A stretch of DNA of 64,000 nucleotides from Nymphaea colorata (taxonomy: Eukaryota; Streptophyta; Magnoliopsida; Nymphaeales; Nymphaeaceae): the NCBI RefSeq assembly GCF_008831285.2, contig NC_045144.1, positions 22,957,716-23,021,715 on the forward strand, read 5' to 3'. Position 1 is the stretch's first letter. Each line of letters starts with the position of its first letter. A program made the position numbers and the translations under genes. The notes under the pieces were generated by a model. It was not told the origin of the DNA. It did no database searches and saw nothing but the letters and a program-made list of their open reading frames with translations. This document shows, in pieces, positions 32,940-45,390 of this stretch.

Positions 32940-33300
32940 TTTTTATAGCCACAAATGGGTAGAAATCTTCTTATATCCACTTTGAATTGGATATTTGACC
33001 ATTCCAACAAAATCGGATATAAAAAAATAATAATATCTAATTAAGAAATAGAATTTAATTGATCAAAGATACAAAAATATCTGATCCAATTTGTATGCAG
33101 ATTCAGACTTCCTATATCCAATCCTCTTACATGCATTTTGAAAATCGGTTGGATTCAGTCCAAAATTCGCATTTGGATTCAGATTTGATTTCTCTTTATT
33201 TGTACTCAAATCGGAGTACATGGATATCCAAAAAAATGGATACGGTTAAGATATATCCCATTGGAATCCAATCCTTGGCATCCCTATAAATAAGGAACAT
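32940..33300. repeat. GGATAT-rich repeat ending in a GGCATCCCTA-type terminus
   Basis: Repeated ATCCAAT, GGATAT and GGATTC words form imperfect internal inverted repeats. The right part (33215-33310) recurs at 55613-55705. It may be a foldback element. Confidence 0.4.
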
Positions 33301-33400
33301 CTGATTTTCTAATGGGCACTCCTTTGAATTTCATATGGCATTGCTGCTTTGGTGGTAAATGCAGAAAGGACAGGATGGCATGCATGTAGCTAGTGAAATT
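33215..33400 (+). repeat. Block C of a duplicated region, copy 1
   Basis: Shares TATCCAAAAAAATGGATAC, ATCCCTACAAATAAGGAACA-like sequence and GAACATCTGATTT with 55613-55770. Third collinear block after A and B. Confidence 0.8.
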
Positions 33401-33419
33401 GTTCAATAGAGGTGGTTGA

Positions 33420-35380
33420 AATGCATATGATGCTTCTTGGGAAATTCCTGTTGTGATTCTCAGTAGATATCCTTGTTCATACTGAAAAGGTTTCCTTGTC
33501 TTCTTCATTTTCAGTCAGATTCAAGCAGGAAAAGAAGGTTCCCAATCAAGGGTTTCCCCAGAATACCAGATCAAGAGATGAATTAGCGGATCATAGGGCT
33601 AAGTCGATGCATGCATCGCTTTGCGAGGGCTTTTTGGGCTTTGCTAATCTAATCCCTTGATCAATGAACCTACAAAATCCCTCAGGAAGCTTTGAACCGT
33701 AGTCTCATATCAATCCCGGCAGGCCACGATTCATCTATAGCCGAGGCTCAGACAGGGAATCGAAAAAGTGACCAGAACCTGTCCCTGACCAGCTCGTGAG
33801 TAGCATCCCCTTCTCCTGTCGTGGATGGACTCTAGCCTGGGGGGGGGGGGGCTATAGAGATTTGTATGGAAGCTGCAACTCTTCTCAATCTTAGGTTTTG
33901 TTTGTTTTTTGCACTTAAATCAAAGCGGTTTATATATGCCTTCATGGTGCACCAAAATTTTATTCGCATGCATGTGATCTGCCACATGGTGAACGAAGGT
34001 TTTCGACAATGAAATTGGGATCAGTAGTCAATGGATTTACTTTATCAAGAATGCCTTGATCGCAAAAGTCAGTCCGTATTTTCAGGTCGATATAACCATT
34101 ATACCCTTTTGACAGGCAAAGAACCATCTTTTAGTTTCTTGTCACGCTCCTTTCATTATCTCATACCCCTATGGTTATTTCATACCCATGTCGTTATCTC
34201 TATGAAGCCCTATAATTTCAAACAAATGTAATGAGATATAAACATGTATATATGCATATATATACATATATATATATATATATACATATAATTTGTTTAG
34301 TTTTATGAAGTATTGGGACCAATCAAACTAAGTATTAAATCTATAATTAATATTAGAGGGGTGTGGTTGAGTAGAACGTTAGGACTATTAGAAAGAATAA
34401 AAGAGATATTAAATGGGGATAGGAGATGCAAAAGAGTCACCCTTTTTCCTTTGGGTAACAGTAAATTTGAACGGAAATTTTGGGGCCATCAAAAAGAGCT
34501 TATTAAGCTTGAGTAAATGCCATTTTCACCTTCTACTCGCTGCTATCATAGTGAAAAAAGCTTTTGTAAAGATTGGAGAGAGAATGTGATACCTTCCATT
34601 TGCTTGTTGCATCTCTGGTTGACTTCTACATTGAGGACAATGACTTGTTCTCTTATCATCTCAACCACAAAGTGTTAGAGAAGGATGCTAGTAAGTTGCT
34701 GATTCATATAGTCTCTGTTCAGGTAAGTGCTCCACTTAATTTGGGTTGGCAATCATGAAAACGTAGATATGGTTATGTGCAAAAGGGTTATGTGGTAATC
34801 TGGATGTATGTGTAGTACAAGGAAGAAAAAAACACTGATCAGTCATAGTCAATCAGGACTGTCTCGACCCATAAATTTCTCAAGTACATATTTAGAAACA
34901 GTAAAAAGCCATGTTTGGACACCTATGCAATATTAAATAAGTATGTTATGGTCAGATCTTAAATATATACACATCTATATGTCACACAGGTGTAAAGAGA
35001 GAGGGAGTGCAGCAACTATCATAAACTAGAGTCTTAGTAGATTGTGTTTAGAGTACATAGATCCACACGCAGATTGAGTAAACAAACCTTATATTTTTCA
35101 GGTATAGAAATATTTAGACCTAAGTCCAGCATGTAGTTCTCAGATATTTAATATATTTAAATGTATATAAAAATATGTCAATGTATATGCATGCAAAATA
35201 ATATATATATATATGTATATATAGATGCTTTCGATAATATGCAAAGTGAAGTGTGTGTTCTTTGTTGAGTAAGGAATGATGTTATTTGTGTTAAAGTCAT
35301 CTTAAAACTAATGTAGTGCATAATTTTGTGAGAAATGTCTACTAAATTTACGGAAAACAAAGTGAGAAGATTTTATTTGT
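33420..35380. other. Unassigned intergenic DNA
   Basis: Contains a 13-G run at 33839-33851 and a (TA)n stretch at 34258-34290. The short ORFs here show no family resemblance. Confidence 0.4.
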
Positions 35381-35389
35381 CTACATGTC

Positions 35390-36100
35390 AATCATAAGGA
35401 TACATCAATGATAAGATAATATTGTCATTACATGTGTATATATGACAATCATATAAGTGTATCAGATTTGAGAAAAGATTGACCTTACCTGAACAACTAT
35501 ATGGATATATTAGAGACAATATATATTACAATTATATGAGTACATCATGAATGAGATAATACAGTTGTTAAACATATATATATGACAATCATATGGATAT
35601 TTCCTATATAAGATAATGTTGTTGTTACATATTTATATATGACAACCATATGAATATATCATAGATGAGATAATGTTGTTGTTACATACATATATATGAC
35701 AATCATATGAATATATCATACATAAGATAATATTGGTTTTGCTTGAATATTTATGACAATCATATAGATATATCAAAGATGAGATAATACTGTTTGTACA
35801 AGAACATATATGACAACCATATGTATATATCAGAGATGAGATAATACTATTCTTGATTGAATATATATGACAACTATATAGATATATGAGAGATGAGATA
35901 ATGCCATTCTTACCTATCAATTTGACAATCATGTATACATGTTAGAGCAAGAGATAAATATTGCCATACATATATATCCCTGGCAGCTATTTGTGCATGT
36001 TAAAATTGAGATAATGCTGCTCATACATATGTATATTCAGGGACACATGGACAATCTTATGGACACATTTGATCATCGATAATGTTGTTCATAAAAATGT
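35390..36100 (+). repeat. Minisatellite, 57-61-bp period
   Basis: About ten to twelve diverged units carry a TATATGACAATCATAT core, then ATATATCATAGATGAGATAAT and a GTTGTTAC core. Cores lie at about 35441, 35581, 35638, 35697, 35750, 35810, 35867 and 35923. The 99-residue open stretch on the minus strand (35633-35932) has an apparent 20-residue repeat only because the unit is near 60 bp without stops. It is not called as a gene. Confidence 0.85.
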
Positions 36101-37735
36101 TATATTGCAGGTGTAAATGAAATGGAATTGGAAAGATTCTCTCCCCTAAGATATGGTAAGCAATAATGCCTATTGTAACCCAATCTAATTAGAATGATCA
36201 AAATTCTGTATCGTAATATATTTTTAGGTAGTTGAACTTGTTGGTCTTGAAAATTATGCTCAAGGCTGGGTTTCATGAAGAATTACTTGAATATGGTTTG
36301 ATATGACAAATCCTTTGTTCATATACAAAAAAACACCAAATATATCTTATGCTATGGCACATGTGGTTGCGAGTGGAATTTGCTGGTTTGTCCATGGAGG
36401 TTATGGGGTGGCATGAGCTCATTGTAGCCGCCGATTCCTCCATGCACACTCGACTGAACATAGGGTATTAGGCGACACAAGGGCCTGAGATTTTGTTTCT
36501 ATTTTTGTAGAGATCAAGGTATCTCCTGGTTCCTCAACCCGAGTACCTAGAGAGGCTGGCCTACCACTTGGGCTAAGGTTGGGTGGTTGGACCATGCTGC
36601 TGCTGTGGCGATCTAGGATATTTTAGGAGGCTTCACTGTAGATTACCCTTGGTCTTTGCAGAGTGCCTAGTGAAGATTGGTTATGTTCTGCATGTGTTGG
36701 TGCCTACATGGATTTTTGCTTATGCTCATCACTATAATCATGATTGGTAGTTGTTAGACTATCGATGTATCTTCTCAACCCACATTGATTCGTGTTACTG
36801 CATTTGTGGTAGTAAGTTTAGCCTTGGTGATGCTTAAGATTTCAGCTCATAGGCGGTGGTCTTAACCTACATATTCGTTTTTGTTTGAGATAAATGTATA
36901 TCTATTTTGTCGAACCAAGTCGTACCCATGATTAGATATTTACCCCTTTTTCTCTTCTATCTCTATAGGTAGTCCTTTATTGACTAATGGCTTTTGGACA
37001 GATTCCCTCAGTTTTGTGACAGACTACCATTGGTGATATAGGCATTCTCTAGGATTATTTTTGTAACTTTTTTTTTCATTGAGTCATTGTAGTATTTTGT
37101 TTGGACTCTACATGGGTTCTTGTAACCCCGTTCTTCTTGTTGGATCTGTCTTTGCCTTGGTCATTACCTAAGATTTGATTTGACCTTTAAGACTTGTTGT
37201 TTATTTTGTAATATATCTATATATTCCTTGTACATGAAAAAAAGATTGTCTCAAAATTTAGCTGGTGACAACTTTTATATCATCGTACCCAATGCCTTGT
37301 GCCAATCGGAAAAGAAAAATGAGGAAAATCATCCAAGCCTTGTGTAGAAGGGTGTTTCTATTTGAGTTTGGGAAAAGGCCAAAAGACCTGAACTAACGTA
37401 GAATTATGTTTAGATATGGACATAAAGAAAAATTCATGATGTGCCCCATGAATGTGTGATTCAGATGGCACACACTCGAGGTGGAAAAATGAGGGGTAGA
37501 AGTTGTATTCCAAGCATTGATGGAGACCAAAATATAAATACCAACCTTTTTGGATCTCGAGCACCATTGTAAGCATCCAGTAGCAGTAGGAGTTTATCAT
37601 GCATAGTTTACAAATGATCTCGGGATTGATGCATGATCTTGTGCAAAGTACTCCTTTTGGCAGAAGTAGTGCGGAGACTAACATAATCAAGAACCATAAA
37701 CCTAGAGGTATAACACACAGAGTTTATGAATCTAT
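36101..37735. other. Unassigned DNA
   Basis: The part 36470-37240 has mixed composition, slightly GC-richer, and ends in a TGTAATATATCTATATATTC-like stretch reminiscent of a 3' end. No protein family is recognised. Confidence 0.35.
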
Positions 37736-37739
37736 AACC

Positions 37740-39012
37740 ACCAGAGTTAAATGGAAATGGTACTACGAATGATGCCAAGGAGTGATTGAAGGAGATCGAG
37801 AAAATCTTCGCTACTTTAAACATACTTGATGAAAGAAGGTTCAATTTGGAACCTTTGTACTAAAAGGAGATGTCGAGGAATGGTGGCAAACGTAGAGTGA
37901 GGTGATGTTCACCAAACAGGAGATTACATGGAATGATTTCAAGTACATTTTTAAAAATGCCTACACCAGCCTTCACATGATAGAGGTGTATGCAGGAATT
38001 ATTGGAATTGGAGCAAGGGAGCATGAGTTTACATGAATATGTGGTCAAATTTCGACATTTGGAGAAATATTGCCCACATATTTACACTACGGATGCAGAT
38101 AGAGTACATAAATTTGTGAGAGGATTTAAAGATGCACTGAGGAGCAAGGTGATGGGCAGTCGTCCAAGAGATTTGGATAATGTCATTGACATAGCTACAT
38201 GCTTTGAAGAGGATTGGGACAGAAGTCCTGGAATAGGCAAGAAAAGTGGATTGTTCAAGCCAAGACTGAAGGTAAATCAGTTCAAGAGGATCCACAGTGA
38301 TACAGTGAAGCCTGGGAGAAGTTCAAAAGGCAGAGATCGTCACCACCTAAGAGGAATGATGAGTGTCCCAAGTGTCATCATCAGTACCCTGGTAAACCAT
38401 GGTACCAAGACACAGGAACATGTTTATATTGCAGTGCCAAGGGACATTTTATTTGAGAATGTCCAAAGAAAAAAGAGGCAGAGCAAAAAAGAAAAGGAAT
38501 AACCAACTTGTAGGGAAGAAGGTACCAATACGAGTCCACTAAAGGATACCACTATAGAGGATCTCAAATCAAATGATCTCATTGAAGGTATACGTGAAAT
38601 CCCATTGGGCGCATGTTATTTTTTACTCTAGAGCAACATGTTCTTTGATTTCAAAGAGAATTGTTGAATTATTAGAAGTAGAAGAAAAGAGCATGCCATA
38701 TGGATTGCACCAGTAGAAAACAAAGTGCTTACATGACATATATAGAAGACATCAAAATTGAAATACAAGGATACGTGTTACCAGCTCCGTTAGTGGTGAT
38801 CAATATATTGATCCTAGAAATAGATTGGTTATAATTCCACTATGTGAACATTGACTGCAAGAAGAAGAAATTGAAGATCTTTGTGCAAAATGATCAAAAT
38901 GTCAAATTTGGAGTGAAGAAGCTTTAGGGTGAAAAAAAGATAATTGTCCTATCGATCAAAGCAAGAAAATACACGAAAGATGGGCTGGATGAATGTGCTG
39001 TTGCAGCTTGCT
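37740..39012 (+). pseudogene. Ty3/gypsy gag-protease remnant (Tekay/Del-like)
   Basis: Plus strand. The gag region has an AKE-stop-LKEIEKIFATL stretch (about 37770-37820), GDVEEWWQT (near 37867), then an open ORF 37990-38502 with SLHEYVVKFRHLEKYCPH and KFVRGFKDALRSKV, typical of the retrotransposon gag domain. In another frame follows CLYCSAKGHF then a stop then ECP, a CX2CX4HX4C zinc knuckle (38430-38475) with one codon turned to TGA. Protease remnants come next (YSRATCSLISKRIVELL near 38625, where DSGAT is usual; then NIDCKKKK near 38850). No RT or integrase follows. Lineage is inferred from gag style. Many stops and frameshifts make it long dead. Confidence 0.85.
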
Positions 39013-40260
39013 AATCAGTCGCATTATATAATGAGATTTCAAGATAAATGAGATTTTGGAGTTCTGCAATAGTGGTATCTCTTTGATAAATGATATTTAG
39101 GTACTATGATATCTCATGCCTTAGTCTAATGCTCAATAGTGTCAATTGTTTGACTATTATTTGTTTATTGTGTAGAATGACACTCATTTCCATAAAAGCA
39201 CGTCATGGCAAGGGATTGCAAGTCCTGGATCTCGATGAAGTAAACAGAACTTATAACATTTGATTGAAGTTCCAAAAAAAAAAAATCCCTATGAAATATT
39301 ATTGGTGACAGAATGATGGATATCAACCACAGTGCTATCAAATGCATCTTAGAAGCATGTTGGGTCCAACAGAAGTCTTTCTTGTCAGGTACCTTAAATC
39401 TTTATTTGTTTTCCTTTTTGTTCCTTTTTCATCCTTTTGTTAGCTACCCTCTGCTAGCCAAAGAAGACTGTAGTCCGGTTAATAGAGTTCTTTAGTATTT
39501 AGTTTAAAATTCAAATTAGCGTTCTAAGCTATTTGATACCCGATATTGATGAAACTTTAAGATGGTTAGAATACTTGAGGAAGAACTTAGTCTTCATAGT
39601 TTTCTCATCGTTTATACTGAAATTAGACTGACATATAGTATGTTGAGTCTTTCAATAGTCATTTGGAAGGCACCAATCAGGTCAGGCTACCAGATTCCAC
39701 AATGGATACTTCTTCCAAACAGGAACTTTATATGCGGCTTTTTTTTTGCAGGGGTGGAGGTGGGGAGGCCTTGCAAATTTAGAGGTGCAAGACATTGATG
39801 TTTGGTACCACCATTCTTCTAGCAATTTTTTTTTAATAATTTGTTCACACTTAAAAACCAGATTATTAAAAAAATCCTTAATATGAGATGTGGTAAAGGT
39901 GGGAACTCTATTTATGTTGAAATCTTATTGCTTTTTCAAAAGGACACAATGAATTTTTAAACAAATTGTATGATGCTAAAACCATGTTAGGAACTTTCAT
40001 TTAACATCAAAACCTCTTTGCATAATCTAAAGCAAAGTAGTACTCAAATTGCCAAACTGTTAGCCTTTTTGACTTAAATAGTCTTTACACCAGCACTTGG
40101 ATAGCTAATTGGAGCTCTTATTGGCCGTAGAAGAGTGAACACCACATTTTTGTTACTGTACACTTTCGTTGGACAACCTTCAATCACATGTTATACAATA
40201 CATAATTAAGAAACATTTTTTCAATGTCAACTCCATCAATTATAGCATTGGAAGATAATC
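39013..40260. other. Unassigned DNA
   Basis: Downstream of the gypsy remnant. No coding motif of RT or integrase and no LTR were recognised. Confidence 0.4.
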
Positions 40261-40261
40261 T

Positions 40262-41149
40262 TTTGCATCCCAAAAAAAAATTGGTTTTGGAGTGCTCTAG
40301 AAAAATGATGTTTTATTTTTAATGAGAGAGAAAGGGACTCGCTCGTCGGTAGGAGGATCGACCATTCCTGGCGCCTTTACCAGGGTAATCAATCTAAGGG
40401 CTATGTTTATTCTTGATGCATTTTATTTTTGCTTAAACATCTTTTTCATTCAAAATGCAGTGCGGTGATTGAGAAAATATTGAAGATTTGATATTTCAAG
40501 ATTTTCAGAAAGTTTTGAAGAATCATTTGAGAGCGTAAAACATTTTGATATAAGAAATTTTTAATTGAGAAATTTTTACAAATATCATTTGGAAAACTTT
40601 AGAGATCACTTTTTGTTGTCACTTTAGTATTCTCTTAAGACTTTAAGTAAGTTTGAGATTTTGCTCTAATTTGCTTACTACCTAGTTAGAGTCTCATCTC
40701 ATCTTGCTTAAATTCTTTTAGAGAGATACTTGTAATCATTTGTGATTTCACAAGTGAATATAAATGTATGGATGCATTGACCCTGCATGATTAGGAGTAA
40801 ATCATTCAATCCCACTATAACATTCATCTAAGAGCATTCCTATCATCACATGCATCTAAGTTTCTCATTTTATAATTGTCATAAATATTTTGATGAAGAG
40901 AGAAAATTTTTTGAAAATAGAATAGGGTTGTAAACAATCAAGCATGATTTTAATCTTAGATCATTACTTGAGTTTTGGTTTTGATGAAGTCGGGAAATGA
41001 AAAGGTCTTGAGAGAAAAATATTCAAAAAAATGAAATAGAAAAATGACTTGAATACAAGAGAAATAAGGAGAAAAAGAAAGAAATAGATTTTGAAAATTA
41101 CAAAAATAAGGATTTAAAATAGAGAGATATACGTATACTTGTACATACT

Positions 41150-41182
<33 letters not shown>

Positions 41183-42045
41183 GTTTGAATACGTATATGA
41201 AAGCTTGCGAAGAGGAAGTTTAGATCAAATAGAGAGGGAGAAGAAGCTTTTTATAAAGAGAGAGAGAGATTTTATAATGAAGTACACATATATATATTTA
41301 TATATACGTATACGAGAGTTTGTAAAAGAATATGTAAAATCATAAGGAGAGAAAGACAAAGAGAGATAGTCATGTGCAGGTATACATATATAACATGTAT
41401 ATATGCATATGTCTTCATGAGTGCTGAAATCAATAAATAACTTGGAAATACCCTACTTCAATTTTTCTATGTAAGCTGGAGAGGAACATGGACTCATGCA
41501 AAAGCCTAGGGTAAGTCTCAAAAGCCTCATTTCTTGCTTTTGAAAATCTTTTGAAAAACATGATTCCAAATATTTTTACATGTGAATCAAAAAAGCATTA
41601 TCATTCATTTGTTACAAAAAATATATTTCTTCCACTGTTGTGTATGGAAAAAAAATCAAACATTCATGAAATGAAGAGCGACGTAAGAAAGCACTCATTG
41701 GGGTTCATAATCAGGTGATTGAGAAAGCAACTAAGTGTGAGAATGACATGAAGATGAACTTCAACATGTACAAATTTGTGAAGGGCTTTCCTGGCTTGGA
41801 AAAGTGTCAACCTCAAAAATCAACATAAGATGAAAAAATCTCGAACTGAACACTCCTTCTTGTTGTGCATTTGCTCATTAATCAAATTAGTATATCATGC
41901 ATGAACATAATCTCAAGCATATAACAAGCATATTTATTAGAAATAAATGAAGAAATGAAATTTTATTTCGCCTTGTTCATACTCCCGGTGCACTCATGAG
42001 TAGCACTTGGCTCTGAAGAGGAAATCTTTAGAACTTTCTTGCACA
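40262..42045 (+). repeat. Left arm of a 1.8-kb imperfect inverted repeat
   Basis: Reverse-complement partner of 43633-45390. Shared landmarks from outside in are: the GATCGACCATTCCTGGCGCC region (40355), CATTTTATTTTTGCTTAAACAT (40420), the TA-rich stretch with nearby GA tracts (41110-41300), CATTTGCTCATTAATCAA (41867), and GCACTCATGAGTAGC (41991). Identity is about 80% by eye. A short open stretch (about 41670-41827, KALIGVHNQVIEKATKCEND) reads on the plus strand. It is not assigned. Confidence 0.8.
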
Positions 42046-42046
42046 G

Positions 42047-42300
42047 CCATGCAGGTAAATGGTTAAACCTGCAATGCGAGCCAAAACATGCATGTAGGAT
42101 GTTAAACCTGCAATGCAAGCCAAAGCAATCCAAATAGGTAAGGGGTTAAACCAGCAATACAAGCCAAGGAAAACCATTTATTGGGGTTAAACATAAATTC
42201 AATTTTCGGCAAATGCGTGCAAGTAAGGGGTTAAACCTGCAACATAAGCTCAAACAACTCATTTAGGTAACGGGCTAAACCTGAAACATAACTCTAAATA
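42047..42300 (+). repeat. 45-50-bp tandem array, same family as 20120-20600
   Basis: About five units with the core GGTTAAACCTGCAATGCAAGCCAA. Lies upstream of a polypurine tract and LTR, as at the other locus. Confidence 0.8.
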
Positions 42301-42366
42301 TGTTTCATTTGAAAAATCTAGGGTGCTTATCTTTGTCACTAAGCATGGCTTGTGCCGGCATGGTAA

Positions 42367-42380
42367 CAAAGAGGGGCATC
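42367..42380 (+). promoter_or_regulatory. Polypurine tract
   Basis: CAAAGAGGGGCATC directly precedes the LTR start TGTTATCACCCC, as AAAGAGGGACATC does at 20667-20679. Confidence 0.7.
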
Positions 42381-42996
42381 TGTTATCACCCCAAATTTCT
42401 CAACAAAAAATTGTATTTTATTTTCACCCAAACCAAATTTTTAGTTATTTGGATTTAACCCTAAGCCAAATCCTAGACCCAAAACAATTTTGCTACTAGT
42501 CAATCCAAAATGAATCTCTAAACCCTTGTCTGAACCCAAACACAAAATTCAAATTCAAACCTAGCTTTTGACGTGAGAATCAAATCGAAAATCCATCTCT
42601 TTTTTATCCGAATTAGACCCAAAACCCAAGTCTAGATCCAAATCGAGCATTTCAAACTCAAATTCTAAAGTTGAGACCCAAATGACAAAATTTGATGCTA
42701 TGAGCGCCACACACGCTTGCATGGACCTTACTTTGTTTTATGTCTCGTCCTTGCATCAAAATTGTGTTTTCTAGCTTAAGCAATCTAGTAACACACATCG
42801 GTGACCAATTGAACTCAATCTAGATCTAAAATGAGTATGGAATGATTCAAAACGGAGTAGGCTCCCCATTTGTAACGAAATCCACTTTTATACACATTCA
42901 AAAAAATTGGTTTTATGCTTTCTTATTAACAACTTTTTTATTATTTACTTACTTATTTGATTTTGTTTTTCCTTATTCAATTTAAAAAAGGGCAGC

Positions 42997-43102
42997 TGCA
43001 TTGTGCAATGCAATCACGATTTGCAAATCGCGCCTGGCACTCGACAACACAATGCGCAGGGGGGCCATTTCCATGTTAAAACCACCCCTTGGGGGGTGGT
43101 TT
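42997..43102. promoter_or_regulatory. Cluster of three palindromes in the LTR U3
   Basis: TGCATTG-TG-CAATGCA at 42997-43012, GATTTGCAAATC at 43018-43029, and an 11-bp stem AAAACCACCCC / GGGGTGGTTTT around TTGG at about 43077-43102. All lie about 185-290 bp upstream of the TATA-like box. Confidence 0.7.
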
Positions 43103-43284
43103 TGGCCTGGCTGGGTGGCATTAGCCCTGCCCACATCCCAAGGAGGTGTTTACAGGGCTAGCGGCCAATCCCACTTTGTCAAAGCCTATTTTAAAAAAGA
43201 GAAATATTGCAAAATACTTGAAATTCGCATAAAAATCTTGTTAAAATAAAAAAAATTCAAATTTTGAATTTTGGCTCCAAAACT

Positions 43285-43297
43285 CCATATAAATACC
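43285..43297 (+). promoter_or_regulatory. Candidate LTR TATA box
   Basis: CCATATAAATACC, a canonical plant TATA-type sequence at the expected place within an LTR. Confidence 0.5.
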
Positions 43298-43632
43298 CTC
43301 ACAATCCTCCTTCTTGGGCATGAGCTAACCCTTATAAAATTTTTAGTGCTTTCTCACTTGAAATTTTAGAGTTTTTCCTTAGTTTTTTTCTTTCCATTTC
43401 TCTCTTCCTCTCTTCTTCATTTTCCCCAATCTTGGAAGCAAGTTTCTCCAAGTTTAAAGTATTCATGGGAGCAAGAGGAGACCTCTTAAAGGGGTATTTT
43501 CATCATTTTGGAGCTTCATCCAAGGTGATCTTTGGATCATTCCAAGAAGGAGACTGATTTCTAATATCATCTATATTCGAGGTATGTAGTCCTCCATTTT
43601 ATTTTCATTTCCTCTTGCCACCTCCCCTGGCC

Positions 43633-45390
43633 GTGCAAGAAAACTCTAAAGATTTCCTCTCTGGATTCAGGAGCTACTCATGAGTGCACTGGGAGTATGA
43701 GCAAGGCGAAATAAATTCCATTTCTTCATTTATGTCCAAAAAATATGCTTGTTATATGTTTGAGATGACGTTCATGCGTGATATACTAATTTTCTTGATT
43801 AATGAGCAAATGCACGGCAAGAATGAGTGTTTGGGTTGGGATTTTTTCATCTCATGTTATTTTTTAGGTTGGGACTTCTCTAACTTGGGAAAGCCCTTTA
43901 CGAAATTGTACATGTTAAAGTGCATCTTCATGTCATTCTCACGCTTAATTTTTTTCATAATCACCCAATTAGGAACCACAATAAGTGCTTCATTATATTG
44001 CTTGATTTTCTTCCATACCTAATGGTGGATGAAATATATTTTCTCGAAATAAACAAAATAATAATGTTGTATATTCACATATAAAAATATTGGAATCATG
44101 TTTTTCAAAATATTTTTGAAAGCAAAACCCCTCTCTATTGAGGCTTTGGAAACTTAGCCAAGGCTCTTGCATGAACCCAAGTTCCTCTCTAGCCAACATA
44201 AAAATTGAAGTCGGATATTTTCAAGTCATTTCTTGATTTTAACTCCCATAAAGACATATATATATACATGTTATATACTTATACGTGTACATGAATATCT
44301 CTTTTTGTCCTTTTATTTTTATGATTTAACATATTCTTTTACAAATTCTCATATACGTGATATATATATGTGTATCTCTCTCTCTCTCTCGTCTCATTTT
44401 TTCTAAAAAAATTCTTTTTCTCTAAAATCTCTCTCTTTCTCCCTTTTTTTAAAATCTTCTTCTCCCTCTCCATTTGAGTTAATACTTTCTTTTCACAAGC
44501 TATCATATATATATACATATATATATATAGCTATGTATATGTATATACACCTCTCTCTCTTTTTAAAAAAAACTCTTTATTTTGTGATTTTAAAATCTCT
44601 TTCTCTCTCTTTTTTTCTATATTCATCTTGGATTGAAGTCTTTTCTCTTTTTCATTCTTTTGAATATTTTTCTCCCAAGATCTTTTCATTTGCCGACTTC
44701 ACCAAAACCACAAATCAAGTAACGAGCCAATATGGAAATTATGTTTAGTGGTCTACAACCCCATTCCATTTTCAAAAACTTTTCTTTTCATAAAAATACC
44801 TGTGACAATTTTATAATTAAAAAAATAACAAACTTAGATGAATGTTATGGTATGAATCCATTTTAGATGAATATTATGGTAGGAATGAATGATTTTCTTC
44901 TAATCATGTAGGATCAATGCATCCATACATTCACGTTCACTTAGCATCACGAATAATCCCAAACATATTTTAAAAGAACTTAAGCAAGATGAGACATGGC
45001 TCTAAATAGGTAGTATCCAAACTGGAGCAAAGTCTCAAACCTATTTAACTTCTTAAGAGAACACTAAATCGACTTCGAAAGTGATTTTCAAGGTTTTACT
45101 CAAATCAAAGCATATGACTCTTCAAAGACTTTCTCAAAATCTTGAAACATCAAATATTCAACATTTTTCTTAAACACTACACCACATTTAGAATGAAAAA
45201 GATGTTTAAGCCAAAACAAAATGCATCAAGAATAAATATAGCCCTTGGATTGAGTACCCCCAGTAAAGGCACGGGGAACTGTCATTCCTCGTACTAGCGG
45301 GCGAGTCCCTTTCTCTCTCATTCAAAATAAAAACCTCATTTTTCAGCACTCTAAAATCCAATAAATTTTTGTGGATGCAAACACTATTCT
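43633..45390 (-). repeat. Right arm of the inverted repeat
   Basis: Reverse complement of 40262-42045. The inner end (GTGCAAGAAAACTCTAAAGA near 43634) mirrors 42015-42045. The outer end near 45345-45390 mirrors 40262-40300. The segment 43790-44020 is also homologous to 16960-17170 in direct orientation. The pyrimidine-rich ORFs here are low-complexity and not genes. Confidence 0.8.

Larger units (their letters stand above)
42381..43600 (+). repeat. LTR of a gypsy-type (Tat-like, inferred) retrotransposon
   Basis: Starts TGTTATCACCCCAAATTT after a polypurine tract. The first part matches 20680-21088. It contains clustered palindromes (42997-43102) and a TATA-like CCATATAAATACC at 43285-43297, which suggests the U3/R boundary lies a short way downstream. 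The pyrimidine-rich leader (43370-43430) fits a transcribed region. The exact end is not fixed; it lies before the right arm at 43633. No primer-binding site was recognised after it. Confidence 0.6.

Noticed and set aside
35633-35932. 99-residue repeat protein on the minus strand
   Set aside because: By-product of a minisatellite with near-60-bp period; no promoter or domain evidence.
36273-36461. 62-residue minus-strand ORF
   Set aside because: No recognisable motif, and the size is expected by chance.
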